Assembly: GCA_026004675.1 (NCBI GenBank)
Contig: BPJP01000001.1
Coordinates: 930,001 to 994,000 of the forward strand
Reading direction: 5' to 3'
Source of the DNA: Gemmatales bacterium
GTDB taxonomy: Bacteria; Planctomycetota; Planctomycetia; Gemmatales; Gemmataceae
DNA: 64,000 nucleotides
Numbering within the stretch: position 1 is the first letter of the stretch; each line of letters begins with the position of its first letter. A program made the translations under genes and the position numbers. A model generated the notes under the pieces. The model was given only the letters and a program-made list of their open reading frames with translations. It did not search any database and was not told the DNA's origin. Shown here piece after piece: positions 52,794 to 63,386 of the stretch.

Positions 52794-54960
52794 ATGAAAC
52801 AAATCTTGGTGTGTGTCGCAATGTTGTTGGCGCTCGGTACCCGCAAGTGCCGACGATCAAATCGATCAAACAACCATCGCGGCGAAGAATCGCGAAATAC
52901 GCCGGCTGCTCGCTCAGCCAGTTGTCCTCGATGGCTTCGACCCGGGCACGCCGCTTAAGGAAGCCCTCGATCTTCTCGCTGAACGATACAGCGTCCCGAT
53001 AGTCATCCGCGACAAGGATCGCCAACTCGCGAACGCAAGAGTCGCGCTCCCCAGAATGTTCAGAGCCGATATGGCATTCTGCCTGCAGCGTCTGTTGAAG
53101 CGTGCCGGGCGAAGCAAGTTCACCGCTCGATACCGCATCCGCAACGGCATGATCGAAGTCCTGACGGATCCGGAGGACAGAATCCTTGTTGGCTCAAATG
53201 TTACGGATGGAGCGATCGTTAGACGGCGCAGTGAGCTTGGCGTTGACAGAAGAATGAATATAGGTGGTATCAATCCTGGGGAGCCTTTGCGCGACGTCCT
53301 TGAGTTTCTCAGCGAATTGAACGATGTGCCGATCTATTTTTCTGTCGAGGATTTCGAACAGCTCGGGTGGTACGATGCAGAACATTCGCTCATTGCACTT
53401 CCAGCCGCGAACGACACACTTGGCAATGTTCTTTCCAAATTGCTGGTGAAAGTGAAAGGACCGAGCGGTGTTTCTGCTGGATTCTTGGTTCGTGAAAGGT
53501 GGATTGAAATCGTGCCGACTCCGCGGGTTCGGTCGCATTTGGCCTTTTCTGCCGACGACAGGTATCTCGCATCGACCTATCGCAACGGCATTCATGGAAC
53601 CGTTCGGCTATGGGATGTCAAAACCGGGCGGGAACTGCACCGCGTGAGCACGCCCGGTTATGACATTCGTAGCTTCGGTTTTGACGGCGCCGGCAAATTG
53701 GTCACTGCCGCCCTCAAAATTGGTCCAACCGGCGATATTGAATCCGATGCCAAAAAGCCATTCGCGGAGTTATTCCGTTCGGGCAACCAAGGAGTACTAT
53801 CGTCCTGGAATTGCGCCACCGCCAAAGAGAGCCGCCGCCTGCCATTTACCCTCGATAAGACGAGCAAGGCGCAACACCTAACGGTAGGAGGCTCCAATGC
53901 CCTGTTTGCCCTGCCGACCGGAAACAAAATCATCCTTCAAGAACCAAACAGCAAAGAACCGAAAAGTATCGAGTTGCCTCAAACCGTCGATCTTGTTGCT
54001 TTGGCAGGCACGTCGCCAACGCTGGTAGCCGTGTGCGGCAAAACCCTCCATCTGCTCGACAGTACTGGCCGACTGAAGTCTCAAATCGACCTGGCAAAGG
54101 AAAAAGCCGGCATTCACTTTCCGATAAGCTGGCTCGGCGCGTCAAAGAAGTGGCTGGCATTTTGCGATGCCGTCGGGCGGTTCCACGTCTGGAATCTCGC
54201 CACCGGCCAAAGAAATAAGTTCTTTCCTGCTCTTGAAATCATCGACGCCGCCGCCTTTTCGCCGGACGGCAGCTTGATTGCCGTCAAGTTATCTTACCCC
54301 CAATCGAGCATTGCCGTCGTTCATGTGCCTAGCGGAAGAATGTTGTTCGAGTTCACGCTTTCGCCGGAATACGAGGTCGATGCGTTGGCGTTTTCACACG
54401 ATGGCAAATTCCTCGCCGCGGGTTGCCTGGACGGCACCGTGATTCTGTGGAAGCCGATGGAGTTGAAACCAATGCAATTGCAAAACAACACGGAAAAGAT
54501 CTGGCAGGATTTGGCCAGTGAGAATGGTCTGCGGGCTTTTCAAATCTATGCCGCCTTGGCTGATTCGCCAACAATGGCCTTACGCGTGTTTCGTAAACAT
54601 CTGCAGCCCGTGGATGGCCAGAGGATTAGACAGCTCGTGCGCCAATTAAACGACGACGATTTCAAAAAGCGTGTTACAGCAGAAGCGGAATTAATGAATG
54701 CCGGATCGCTTGTGGTGCCCATTTTGCAGGAAGTTTTGGCCAAAAAGCCGTCACTCGAAGTCCGGCGCCGTGCCGAGCGAATTCTCAACTTCTACCAGAA
54801 GTCGGACTGCCGAGCCTTGATGGCGGTGACCTTGCTCGAAAAGATCGCGTCTCCCGAAGCGCAGCAAATCCTCGCAAAAGTCGCCGGCGGCGAATCGGAA
54901 GCCTTTGTTACCATGCAGGCGAAAGCAGCTTTGCAGCGCTTGCAGCGAGCGCAGAAATAA
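52794..54960 (+). CDS. secreted STN/WD40/HEAT-like protein with frameshift in its signal peptide
   Basis: The ATG at 52794 has GAGCGAGGTG upstream and codes a signal peptide start (MKQILVCVAMLLALG) in one frame; the remainder (VPASADDQIDQTT...) runs from about 52838 in the next frame, so one indel lies near 52835-52842. The long frame encodes about 700 residues: an N-terminal part with two STN-like units (LKEALDLLAERYSVPIVIRD and LRDVLEFLSELNDVPIYFS), a WD40 propeller (LAFSADDRYLASTYRNG, DALAFSHDGKFLAAGCLDG) and a C-terminal HEAT-like helical block (RRRAERILNFYQ). The protein would act outside the cytoplasm. Confidence 0.85.
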
Positions 54961-54978
54961 GGTCCCGCCAGCAGCCGC

Positions 54979-55179
54979 CTACTTGGCAATTTCCAGCACC
55001 AGCTGCCTGGCAAATCGGTACGCTGTCCGGATAGTCGTGGTCCGCGCTTCGAGTTGACCTTCGTTGAAATGCTTACCTGGTTCAGCGTCCGGCAAACCGG
55101 CGATGGCGAGAGTCAACGGCAGCAAACTCATAAACTCCTTTACTTTCTGCTGTTGACGATCTGGGTGTTCCGTTGTCAT
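54979..55179 (-). CDS. small conserved-looking protein, 66 residues
   Basis: The ATG at 55179 is preceded by GGGGGGAGG, a very strong ribosome site. The product starts MTTEHPDRQQQKVKEFMSL, is helical and ends with TAYRFARQLVLEIAK. No function is known to the annotator. The strong ribosome site and codon use support a real gene. It is convergent with the WD40 gene. Confidence 0.7.
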   Translation of the reverse strand: MTTEHPDRQQQKVKEFMSLLPLTLAIAGLPDAEPGKHFNEGQLEARTTTIRTAYRFARQLVLEIAK

Positions 55180-55226
55180 GGTCAAATTCCTCCCCCCGAT
55201 GTGAGATTCGTCCGACAGGAACGCTC

Positions 55227-56111
55227 TCAGGCTATCTCATTGCCAATTGAAGGTAAAGCGCTTCCGAGTACATTTTCCCTGGTCTGGAGGTAATCCTGCA
55301 ATGCCTCCGGCCAGGGCCGCATCGGATACGTGTTCTCCAAGACACTGTAGTTTGGCCGACGCGCTTTGGCACCGTATGCCTCACTGGAAATGGCTTCGAG
55401 TTGGACGTCCCGATTGGCAAGGTGAAAAATCGTCCGGGCGAACTCGAACCACGTTGTCGAACCGTCATTTGTCAGGTGGTGCAGCCCGAAGCGCTGGCCT
55501 TTAACAAGCTCCATCGTAACGGCTGCGACGTCCCGGGCAAACGTCGGTGTGCAATGCTGATCGTTCACCACGCGAATTGGCCGGTTTGAGTCCGCCAGCC
55601 GGAGCATCGTTGTCACGAAGTTCGTTTGTTTGCCGCTCCCCGCAACTTGCCGATCACCGTACAAGCCGCACGTGCGGATGACAAAATGGTCGCCAAGGGT
55701 GGCGCGGACAGCATATTCGCCAGCCAACTTGCTCATGCCATACACGCTGAGCGGGCCTGGAGCATCATGAACGGTGTAAGGCGTGTTTCTGTCTGCATCC
55801 AGGCCGTATACATAATCGGTGCTGAAATGAACCAGCGGCACATGCAAGTCTCGACAGGCTAGCGCCAAAGCGCGGACACCGACGAAATTGACCGCGAAGG
55901 CCGACTCCACTTCGTCTTCGGCACGATCGACGAAGTTGTAGGCCGCACAATTGATGACAAGGTCGGGACCAGCTGATTTCAAAACGGCGCGAAGTTTCTC
56001 CGGCTTCAAGAGATCGAGGTCGCGTCGAAATAGCGGCAGGGCATTGTCTCCAAGAAGCCGGCAGAACTCGCTTCCCAGCTGGCCCGCTGCTCCGACGATA
56101 GCGTAACGCAA
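55227..56111 (-). CDS. rfbD: dTDP-4-dehydrorhamnose reductase
   Basis: Last step of dTDP-L-rhamnose synthesis. The 294-residue protein has Rossmann motif VGAAGQLGSE, LVINCAAYNFVDRAE, FSTDYVYGLD and catalytic YGMSK. It starts with TTG at 56111, after GGAGGAG, as no ATG lies nearby. Other rhamnose genes are not in the window. Confidence 0.93.
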   Translation of the reverse strand: MRYAIVGAAGQLGSEFCRLLGDNALPLFRRDLDLLKPEKLRAVLKSAGPDLVINCAAYNFVDRAEDEVESAFAVNFVGVRALALACRDLHVPLVHFSTDYVYGLDADRNTPYTVHDAPGPLSVYGMSKLAGEYAVRATLGDHFVIRTCGLYGDRQVAGSGKQTNFVTTMLRLADSNRPIRVVNDQHCTPTFARDVAAVTMELVKGQRFGLHHLTNDGSTTWFEFARTIFHLANRDVQLEAISSEAYGAKARRPNYSVLENTYPMRPWPEALQDYLQTRENVLGSALPSIGNEIA

Positions 56112-56150
56112 GGCGGTCTCCTCCCGGCCCGATCGAGCCAGCGACTCCGT

Positions 56151-57329
56151 TCAATTTTTGGAATAAACCTCGTTAGCGGCAGCGACCGCAGCGCCGGCAC
56201 TGATTTTCAATCCCGCCGACAGCAGGCATTGTTCCAACGCTGATAGAAAGAGAAGAACGTTGTTTGCCCGACTGCTGTAACCCATCAGCCCGATTCGCCA
56301 GGCTTTCCCTTTGAAATCGCCAAGTCCGCCGCCGATCTCGATGCCGAATTCCGCAAGCAAACGCTTTCGCACCGAGGCATCGTCGACGCCGCCAGGTATT
56401 TTGACGGCATTCAGTTGCGGCAACTGATAACCTTCCTCGGCGGCATATTCGATTCCTAATGCCTGCAAACCTGCCTTCAAAGCCGAATGATTTCGCTCGT
56501 GCCGTTGAAACCTCGCTTGCAGACCTTCCTCCAGAACCAAACGCAGCGCCTCGCGCAGGGCATAAATCATCGTGATCGGCGCCGTGTGGTGATAAAAACG
56601 CTCATCTCCCCAATAACGCTGCACCATGGTCATATCGAGGTACCAGCTCTGCACTTTCGTTTTTCGCCGATTGATTGCTTCCATCGCCCGTGGGCTGAAA
56701 GAAACCGGTGCCAGCCCGGGCGGACAGCTCAGACATTTTTGTGTGCCGCTGTAGACGGCGTCGATCTCCCAGCGATCGACCTCAACAGGAATACCCCCAA
56801 GCGACGTCACCGCATCGACCAGAAGAAGGGTGTCGAATTCGTGGCATAACTTGCCCAATTCTTCCATTGGCTGGCGAGCGCCGGTGGAAGTTTCCGCATG
56901 GACGATTCCCAACACCTTCGGCTTGGTCTTCTTGAGGGCGTCGCGAATGGAATCGAGGTCGAAGACCTGGCCCCAGGGTTTTTCGATGGTTGTCACGTCG
57001 GCGCCGGCGCGCTGGGCGACATCCGCCATGCGCTGGCCGAAAACGCCGTTAACGCAAACGATCATCTTGTCATCGCGTTCGATCAAGTTGACGACGCAGG
57101 TTTCCATGCCCGCCGAACCCGTGCCGCTTACCGGAAAGGTCAACTGGTTTTTGGTTTGAAAAACGTCACGGAGCATTTCCTGGGTCTCGTTCATGATGAC
57201 GAGAAATTCCGGATCGAGATGGCCGACCAGCGGCGTGGCCATGGCAGTGAGAACGCGGGGATGAACGTCGCTCGGTCCAGGACCCATCAAGACACGGGGA
57301 GAAGGGTTGAGTTGTCCGGGTAGGGGCAC
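56151..57329 (-). CDS. class V aminotransferase (alanine-glyoxylate/serine-pyruvate type)
   Basis: The 392-residue PLP enzyme has the start [31 protein letters not shown], cofactor Asp in [13 protein letters not shown] and lysine in [12 protein letters not shown]. It converts serine or alanine with glyoxylate, linked to glycine and photorespiration-like metabolism. Start is GTG at 57329, after GGAG; the upstream region is shared with the divergent SMP-30-like gene. Confidence 0.93.
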   Translation of the reverse strand: MPLPGQLNPSPRVLMGPGPSDVHPRVLTAMATPLVGHLDPEFLVIMNETQEMLRDVFQTKNQLTFPVSGTGSAGMETCVVNLIERDDKMIVCVNGVFGQRMADVAQRAGADVTTIEKPWGQVFDLDSIRDALKKTKPKVLGIVHAETSTGARQPMEELGKLCHEFDTLLLVDAVTSLGGIPVEVDRWEIDAVYSGTQKCLSCPPGLAPVSFSPRAMEAINRRKTKVQSWYLDMTMVQRYWGDERFYHHTAPITMIYALREALRLVLEEGLQARFQRHERNHSALKAGLQALGIEYAAEEGYQLPQLNAVKIPGGVDDASVRKRLLAEFGIEIGGGLGDFKGKAWRIGLMGYSSRANNVLLFLSALEQCLLSAGLKISAGAAVAAANEVYSKN

Positions 57330-57496
57330 GGCATTTCTCCTTTGGCAAAGGTCGAATCGGCAGGAACATTATAGCCAAGACTGGGGCAATGCGTCCCGCA
57401 TCGGATCAGCCAATAGGGCAAGGGGATTGCATTTCCACACCACCAAGATTGTGTATAAATGACGAAAAACCAGGTCACTCTATCGGGGAGCGAAGC

Positions 57497-58568
57497 ATGA
57501 ATGAGCAACAAAGCACCAAACAGGACCAACTCTGTCGGCGTGCATTTTTGTCCGTGGCTGCCTCGGCGACCGCTGCCGTTTTTGCCGCGGGACGAGAGTA
57601 CGGTCCCAACGCACCACCGGTCCGCTATCCCGATCCCGACATCGTTGTCCTCGACAAGCGATTTGCCAAGTACCGGATCGGCAACACGCCGATTCAACGG
57701 CTGCACACGGGCACCCTTTGGGCCGAGGGACCTGCCTGGAATGGAGTCGGCCGATATCTCGTTTGGAGCGACATCCCCAACGACGTGCAACTCCGCTATC
57801 TCGATGAAGACGGCCATGTAAGCAAGTTCCGCGTACCGGCAGGGAATTCCAATGGAAACACCTTCGATTTCGAAGGTCGGCAGATTTCATGCGAGCACGG
57901 CAACCGCCGTGTGGTTCGGTATGAATATAACGGCAAAATCACCGTCTTGGCGGACAAATGGCAGGGCAAACCGCTCAATGCTCCCAACGACGCTGTCGTT
58001 CATCCCGACGGCGGTATCTGGTTCACCGATCCGGGGTACGGCATCCTGTTCAACTACGAAGGCAACAAAGCCAAACTCGAAATCAAGGAGGCCGTCTACC
58101 GTATCGATCCTAAGACGCTAAAACTCGAAAAGGTCACAGACGAAATCTTCAAGCCTAACGGCCTCTGCTTTTCTCCCGATTACAAGAAACTATACATTGC
58201 CGATACGGGAGCGTCTCATTATGAAAAAGCACCCCGCAACATCAAAGTCTGGGACGTCGTCGACGGCAAAAAACTGGCCAATGGCCGAGAGTTTCACCAC
58301 TATGGAACTGGATGGCAAAGCCGGCTTTGCCGACGGCATCCGCGCGGATGTGGACGGCAACATCTGGGCCTCGGCCGGCTGGGTCGGTGAAGGCTATGAT
58401 GGCGTTCACATCTTCGCCCCGAACGGCGACCGCATCGGCCAGATTCGCTTGCCGGAAATCTGTTCCAATGTCTGTTTTGGCGGCAAAAAACGCAACCGCC
58501 TGTTCATGACCGCCAGCCAATCTCTGTATGCCGTCTATGTCGAAACCCAAGGGGCACATATTACGTGA
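57497..58568 (+). pseudogene. SMP-30/gluconolactonase-like protein, frameshifted
   Basis: The ATG at 57497 starts a Tat-like signal (CRRAFLSVAASATAA) and a beta-propeller of the SMP-30 type: WAEGPAWNGVGRYLVWSD, NGNTFDFEGRQISCEHGNRRVVRYEY, LNAPNDAVVHPDGGIWFTDPGYG. At about 58288-58305 the frame shifts: the second frame carries MELDGKAGFADGIRADVDGN, which is the expected continuation, to a stop at 58566-58568. All four family blocks are recoverable, so the break is either a sequencing indel or recent. The intact protein would be a periplasmic lactonase-type enzyme. Confidence 0.85.
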
Positions 58569-58623
58569 AAAAACATCGCAGGCCGATTTTCACCACCAGT
58601 AACGTGATCAGTAGTTTCCATGG

Positions 58624-58644
58624 TACAATGAACGTACCCATTGT
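58624..58644 (+). promoter_or_regulatory. -10-like box overlapping a 6-bp inverted repeat
   Basis: TACAAT at 58624-58629 is followed by an inverted repeat ACAATG (58625-58630) / CATTGT (58639-58644) with an 8-base loop. It stands 45 bases before the ATPase gene; a good -35 box is absent. Confidence 0.35.
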
Positions 58645-58688
58645 GAGACTAGCATGTTCTTTCCCGGCAAAGGGAAAGGAAACGGATC

Positions 58689-59717
58689 ATGATAGAATCC
58701 ATTCAGTTCACGAATTTCAAGGCTTTGCGCCAAACGAGGTTGCCGTTGGCGCCGTTTACATTGCTCCTCGGACCCAATGGGTCGGGAAAGTCGTCCGTTT
58801 TACAGGCCCTCTGTGCGATTGCGGGTATTGTCAATAACTCGCCCGATAACCAGTTGAACCGAACTTCATTGTTGAGCGTTTCTGCGGAAAACCGAAATGA
58901 AGCGGTGGAATTGCGCCTGACATTGCGATTAAAGAGTCAGCCGATCATTGCGACGTTCCAATGGGAACGATCGCGTCCACCGGTTTGTTCACTTCAACAT
59001 GACAATGGCAAGGAAATACACGGAGAGCTCTCGGACCTCGCAAGGAATTGGCTGGGTCGGATGCAGGTCTTCTCGCTGGACTACTGTGCGATTGCCCAGC
59101 CTGTTCCTGTCAACGCCGAAGCGGGCTTGCAAGCGAACGGTCGGGGGTTGTCAGCTGTCCTTGATGATCTGAAAGACAACCATCCAGAGAAATGGGAATC
59201 GTTGTTGAAAGAGATGCGGCAATGGTTGCCGGAATACGACTACATTCTTTTCGACAAACCCTCGCCAGGCCAGAAAGCGATCGCACTCCGGACGAAGACC
59301 GGTCGACATCGCATACCTGCTGAAGACCTGTCCCAAGGAACGTTGATTGCATTGGCCCTGCTAACGTTGAACTATTTGCCCAGCCCGCCATCGCTGGTTG
59401 GACTTGAAGAGATCGACCGCGGTTTGCATCCGCGCTTGTTGCGAAACCTGCAGGATGCTCTCTATCGCCTTAGTTACCCTGACAATTCTGGGGCATCCCG
59501 GCCTCCGATTCAGGTGATTGCGACCACTCATTCACCCTATCTGCTCGATCTGTACTGCGAGCATCCCGAAGAAGTCGTGCTCGCCGAGAAAAAAGGGCTT
59601 GAGGTTGAAATGAAGCAATTGGCGCAGATCGATCACTTCGAGGACATCATCGGCGAATCGCCTCTCAGCGAGGTCTGGTACAGCGGCGTGCTTGGCGGAG
59701 TGTCGGTAAAACCATGA
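58689..59717 (+). CDS. AAA/ABC-type ATPase, first gene of a two-gene module
   Basis: The 342-residue protein begins IESIQFTNFKALRQ and has Walker A GPNGSGKSS (about 28-36), signature-like DLSQGTLIALALL, Walker B LVGLEEIDRGLHP and the switch TTHSPYLLD, as in RecF/OLD-type ATPases such as those of many defence systems. No nuclease domain is attached. Its stop overlaps the start of the next gene by four bases (ATGA), and the next protein looks TOPRIM-like. AGGGAAAGGAAA precedes the start. Confidence 0.85.
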   Translation: MIESIQFTNFKALRQTRLPLAPFTLLLGPNGSGKSSVLQALCAIAGIVNNSPDNQLNRTSLLSVSAENRNEAVELRLTLRLKSQPIIATFQWERSRPPVCSLQHDNGKEIHGELSDLARNWLGRMQVFSLDYCAIAQPVPVNAEAGLQANGRGLSAVLDDLKDNHPEKWESLLKEMRQWLPEYDYILFDKPSPGQKAIALRTKTGRHRIPAEDLSQGTLIALALLTLNYLPSPPSLVGLEEIDRGLHPRLLRNLQDALYRLSYPDNSGASRPPIQVIATTHSPYLLDLYCEHPEEVVLAEKKGLEVEMKQLAQIDHFEDIIGESPLSEVWYSGVLGGVSVKP

Positions 59718-60341
59718 AGATCGGTTACTACTTCGAGTCACCCGCAGACCGAGCCGCACTGGAGCTTTTCACGGAAGCGATCCTCGGCAAAGCCCCCGGA
59801 GCCGATCAGCATGGATCTCAAAGCTCACAGTGTGCCGGCTTTCTTCAGCGCACTCGATGGGGTTTTTCGCGGAGTACATTACAATGCGGATGCGGAAGGT
59901 TTGGTGGTTGTTGTTGACAATGACAACGACCCTCTGCATGATTCACGCCACGATGAACCTGGTACCGATTCGGGCATTTGTCGCTATTGCAGGATCCGCA
60001 AGACCATTCAGCGTGCACGAAATCAATTGAAACCAAGAAGAGGCCTTCCGCCTTTAAGAGTCGCGATTGGCGTGGCATTCCCGGCAATTGAAGCCTGGTA
60101 CCTTGTCGGTGTCGAAAAGGTTGGTGAGACAGCCTGGAAAGCCGGTCTACCGACAGGGTGTTTGCCCAGAACCCGTTTGAAGGAGTTAGTATACGGTACA
60201 GGGCGGCCGTCGTTGGAACTTGAAACCAAATGCGCGAAACAGGAAGCACGCCGTCTTATGAGTATGATGACCGCACTCGAAAGCGCCTTTCCGGTTGGTT
60301 TTGGCCTTATGGCCCAGGAGATGCGCTCGTGGATAGCGTAG
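59714..60341 (+). pseudogene. TOPRIM-like/DUF4276-like partner protein, frameshifted
   Basis: Starts at the ATG at 59714, overlapping the ATPase stop. The first frame reads KIGYYFESPADRAALELF, ending near ILGK; from a CCCCC run at about 59793-59797 the next frame continues KPPEPISMDLKAHSVPAFFSALDGVF and later LVVVVDNDNDPLH. The Glu of FESPADRA and the DNDND strand end match the acidic pattern of TOPRIM nuclease domains. The last part (PAIEAWYLVGVEKVGETAWKAGLP) is common in DUF4276-type proteins. With the frame restored it has about 208 residues. TOPRIM assignment is an inference. Confidence 0.7.
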
Positions 60342-60420
60342 CCGAGGTGAACGGCGCCTGCATCCGGAAAGTTGTTGACTACGGGCGATATCGAGTCTTG
60401 GTTTTCGGAGGATTCGTTCG

Positions 60421-62301
60421 ATGGGTTCCGCTACTCTGCCCTTTAAAACGGAACTGAAACAGATTCTCGACATCATCATCCATTCCCTTTACTCGCACAA
60501 AGAAATCTTTCTGCGCGAACTGATCAGCAATGCCAGCGATGCCATCGATGCTTTGCGCTTTCGCGCGCTGACCCAGCCCGAACTGACGGAAGGAGACGAA
60601 AACTGGAAGATCAAGCTGATTCCCGACAAGGAAGCCGGTACGCTGACGGTCTCCGACAACGGCATCGGCATGACACGCGACGAAATCGTCGAAAACCTCG
60701 GCACAATCGCCCGATCCGGGACGAAGGAATTTCTCGAAGCACTGAAAAAAGCGGATGCCCAACAAAGACCTGAATTGATTGGCCAGTTCGGTGTCGGCTT
60801 CTACTCGGCTTTCATGGTGGCGAAAAAAGTCGAGGTCATTTCCCGTGCCGCTGGGGTCGCCAAAGACCAGGCGGTCCGCTGGCAGTCGACCGGTGAAGGG
60901 GAATTTGAAGTCGAAACCGTTGAAAAGGAGACCCGCGGCACCGACGTGATTCTCCACCTCCGCGATGAAGACAAGGAATTCCTCGACGAATGGAGGTTGC
61001 GCAGTCTCGTTCGGCAATACTCCGATTTTATCGAACACCCGATCGTCATGGATGTCACGCGCGAGGACGAAAACAAGCAGAAGAAAACCGTTGAAGAGAC
61101 CCTCAATTCGCGCAAGGCGATTTGGCTACGCGACAAATCGGAAATCAGCGAAGAGGAATACATCGAATTCTACAAGCATTTGACACACGATACCGAGCCG
61201 CCGGCCAAGACGATTCATTATTCTGCCGAAGGAGCGGTGGAATTTCGCTCCCTCTTGTACATTCCGGGACACAAGACTTTCGATTTGCTGTTCGGTGACC
61301 CGAAGCGCGGCGTGCATCTGTATATCCGCCGGGTTTTCATCATGGACGATTGCGAAGCCCTTTTACCTCTGTATTTGCGCTTTGTCCGGGGGGTTGTCGA
61401 TTCTCCCGATCTGCCACTGAATGTTTCCCGGGAGATGTTGCAGCAAAGCGCGCCGCTGGAAATAATCCGCAACAACCTCACGAATCGCATCCTCAAAGCA
61501 CTCGCCGAGATGAAACAGGAAGAATACGACAAATACGTCCGTTTCTTCCAGGAACTCGGCGTGTTTTTGAAGGAAGGCGTTTACCACGATTTCAAAAACC
61601 GCGAACAGCTCGCCGACCTGCTTCTTTTCGAATCCACGAAAACCGAACCAGGCAAGTACACAACCCTTGCCGATTACGCAGGACGCATGAAAGACGATCA
61701 ACAGGAGATCTACTATCTGGCGGGCGAGCAAAGGGAGCAACTGGTCAACTCGCCTTATTTGGAGTCGTTTCGGGCCAAAGACCAGGAAGTGCTTCTGCTG
61801 ACGGAGCCGATCGACAGTTTCATGGTGGAATCGCTCACGGAGTACAAAGGCAAGAAGCTGAAAGCGGTCGACAAGGGAGAACTGGCCCCAGGAGAAATCC
61901 CCGAAGAGAAGAAAAAGAAATTGCAACCGTTGGTCGATTATCTCAAGGAAAAGATTCCGGAAGTGAAGGATGTGCGGTTGTCATCGCGCCTGAAAGAAAG
62001 CGCGGTGTGCCTTGTCGCCGACGATTGGGCGCCGGGCGCCCACATGGAACGGATTCTGAAACGAATCGGGCAAAAAGGGGAAACGGGACAATTCAAGAAG
62101 ATACTGGAGATCAACCCGGACCACGCGGTGACCGAGGCGCTGGTTGCACTTTTGCAGAAAAACCCGGACGATGCACGGTTGCCAGAGTACGGTCGGCTCC
62201 TTTACGAGCAAGCGCTGATCGCGGAAGGGTCGCCGATTCCGGATGCAGCCGGTTTTGCCCAACGGCTGAATCGCATCCTTGCCAAGGATGCATCCAGTTG
62301 A
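60421..62301 (+). CDS. htpG: molecular chaperone HtpG (Hsp90)
   Basis: The 626-residue protein shows all Hsp90 parts: ATP site with SLYSHKEIFLRELISNASDA, DNGIGM, GTIARSGT, QFGVGFYSAFMV; middle domain RRVFIMDD and GVVDSPDLPLNVSREMLQ; C-terminal dimerisation part. It helps fold clients in the cytoplasm. The start at 60421 follows GGAGGATTC. Confidence 0.97.
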   Translation: MGSATLPFKTELKQILDIIIHSLYSHKEIFLRELISNASDAIDALRFRALTQPELTEGDENWKIKLIPDKEAGTLTVSDNGIGMTRDEIVENLGTIARSGTKEFLEALKKADAQQRPELIGQFGVGFYSAFMVAKKVEVISRAAGVAKDQAVRWQSTGEGEFEVETVEKETRGTDVILHLRDEDKEFLDEWRLRSLVRQYSDFIEHPIVMDVTREDENKQKKTVEETLNSRKAIWLRDKSEISEEEYIEFYKHLTHDTEPPAKTIHYSAEGAVEFRSLLYIPGHKTFDLLFGDPKRGVHLYIRRVFIMDDCEALLPLYLRFVRGVVDSPDLPLNVSREMLQQSAPLEIIRNNLTNRILKALAEMKQEEYDKYVRFFQELGVFLKEGVYHDFKNREQLADLLLFESTKTEPGKYTTLADYAGRMKDDQQEIYYLAGEQREQLVNSPYLESFRAKDQEVLLLTEPIDSFMVESLTEYKGKKLKAVDKGELAPGEIPEEKKKKLQPLVDYLKEKIPEVKDVRLSSRLKESAVCLVADDWAPGAHMERILKRIGQKGETGQFKKILEINPDHAVTEALVALLQKNPDDARLPEYGRLLYEQALIAEGSPIPDAAGFAQRLNRILAKDASS

Positions 62302-62327
62302 TGCCAGGCGATGGGAAAAACGCAGTG

Positions 62328-63170
62328 TTAATTTTCGGCGGCCAAGGGTTTCATCGGTAATTTGACCGTAAAGGTCGAGCCTTTGCCGACGACGCTCTCT
62401 ACGCGGATTCGTCCATGGTGTTGCTCGATGATCTGGCGGCAAACGCTTAGACCGAGTCCGTTGCCGCCGTGTCCGTGTTCATCCGGTTGCTTCGTCGAAA
62501 AGAACGGCTCGAAGATGCGACGCATTTGTTTGGGGGGGATGCCCACGCCGGTGTCGCTGATACGAATTTCGGCCATACTGGTTTCGGAATTCTCTCGGAC
62601 GTGTACGGATAATTCCCCCCCGTTGGGCATGGCTTGGCGGGCATTGATGATCAGATTGAGAAGGATTTGTTCGATCTGGTTGCGAACGACCAAGGCCTGT
62701 GGCCGACTTTCGAATCTGGTCTGCACACGGATATGATGTTTGCTCAAGTCTTTTTCGGTCAACAACAAGGCGTCTTCGACGAGGGCCGCCAGGTCGACCC
62801 ATTCGCGTTGCGACGACTGGTTCCGGGCATAGCCGAGCATACTGTTGATGATGTTCGCCGCTCGCTGGCCGGCGTGGAGGATTTTTTCGAACGCCTGGCT
62901 GCGGACGCTATCGTCTTGGGAACGCAGTCCCATTTTGGCGTAGTTGATAATCGTGGTCAGGATGTTGTTGAACTCATGAGCAACGCTCGAAGCCAGCGCG
63001 CCGACGCTGCTAAGACGTTGGGCATGAAGTAATTGCTGCTTGAGTTGGTCCGTTTCCGAAAGCGGCACAAAGACTTCCTCGCTCGTCATCTTTCGCCGTC
63101 CTTTTTGCTTGCGGGAATGCACGCCCAATCGCTGCACCAATCGATCAGGGTCAAACTCAATATCGGTCAT
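62328..63170 (-). CDS. soluble histidine kinase (HisKA-HATPase)
   Basis: From the ATG at 63170 (GAGG upstream) the 280-residue product has a short N-terminus, H-box SSVAHEFNNILTTI with the His, N-box LLNLIINARQAM, G1 ISDTGVGIPPKQM and G2 GGNGLGLSV. No sensor or membrane segment was seen, so its signal probably comes through a partner. The partner regulator is not adjacent. Confidence 0.9.
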   Translation of the reverse strand: MTDIEFDPDRLVQRLGVHSRKQKGRRKMTSEEVFVPLSETDQLKQQLLHAQRLSSVGALASSVAHEFNNILTTIINYAKMGLRSQDDSVRSQAFEKILHAGQRAANIINSMLGYARNQSSQREWVDLAALVEDALLLTEKDLSKHHIRVQTRFESRPQALVVRNQIEQILLNLIINARQAMPNGGELSVHVRENSETSMAEIRISDTGVGIPPKQMRRIFEPFFSTKQPDEHGHGGNGLGLSVCRQIIEQHHGRIRVESVVGKGSTFTVKLPMKPLAAEN

Positions 63171-63386
63171 ATCGGCCACGCCTCTTCATCGGAAGTCTTT
63201 ATCAATTAACCGATTAAGACTTGAAAATAGACAAAAACACGGCGGCGCAGGGGCAAAGGAAAACAAGGGACTGTGCGAGTTCGCCAGGCGGTGAGGCAAC
63301 TTATCTGCAGCAATACCGACTGCATGCGACAGCACGATGAGCAATATCCACCGGGAAACTTTTTCAACACGATAACCCTGGCGCGT

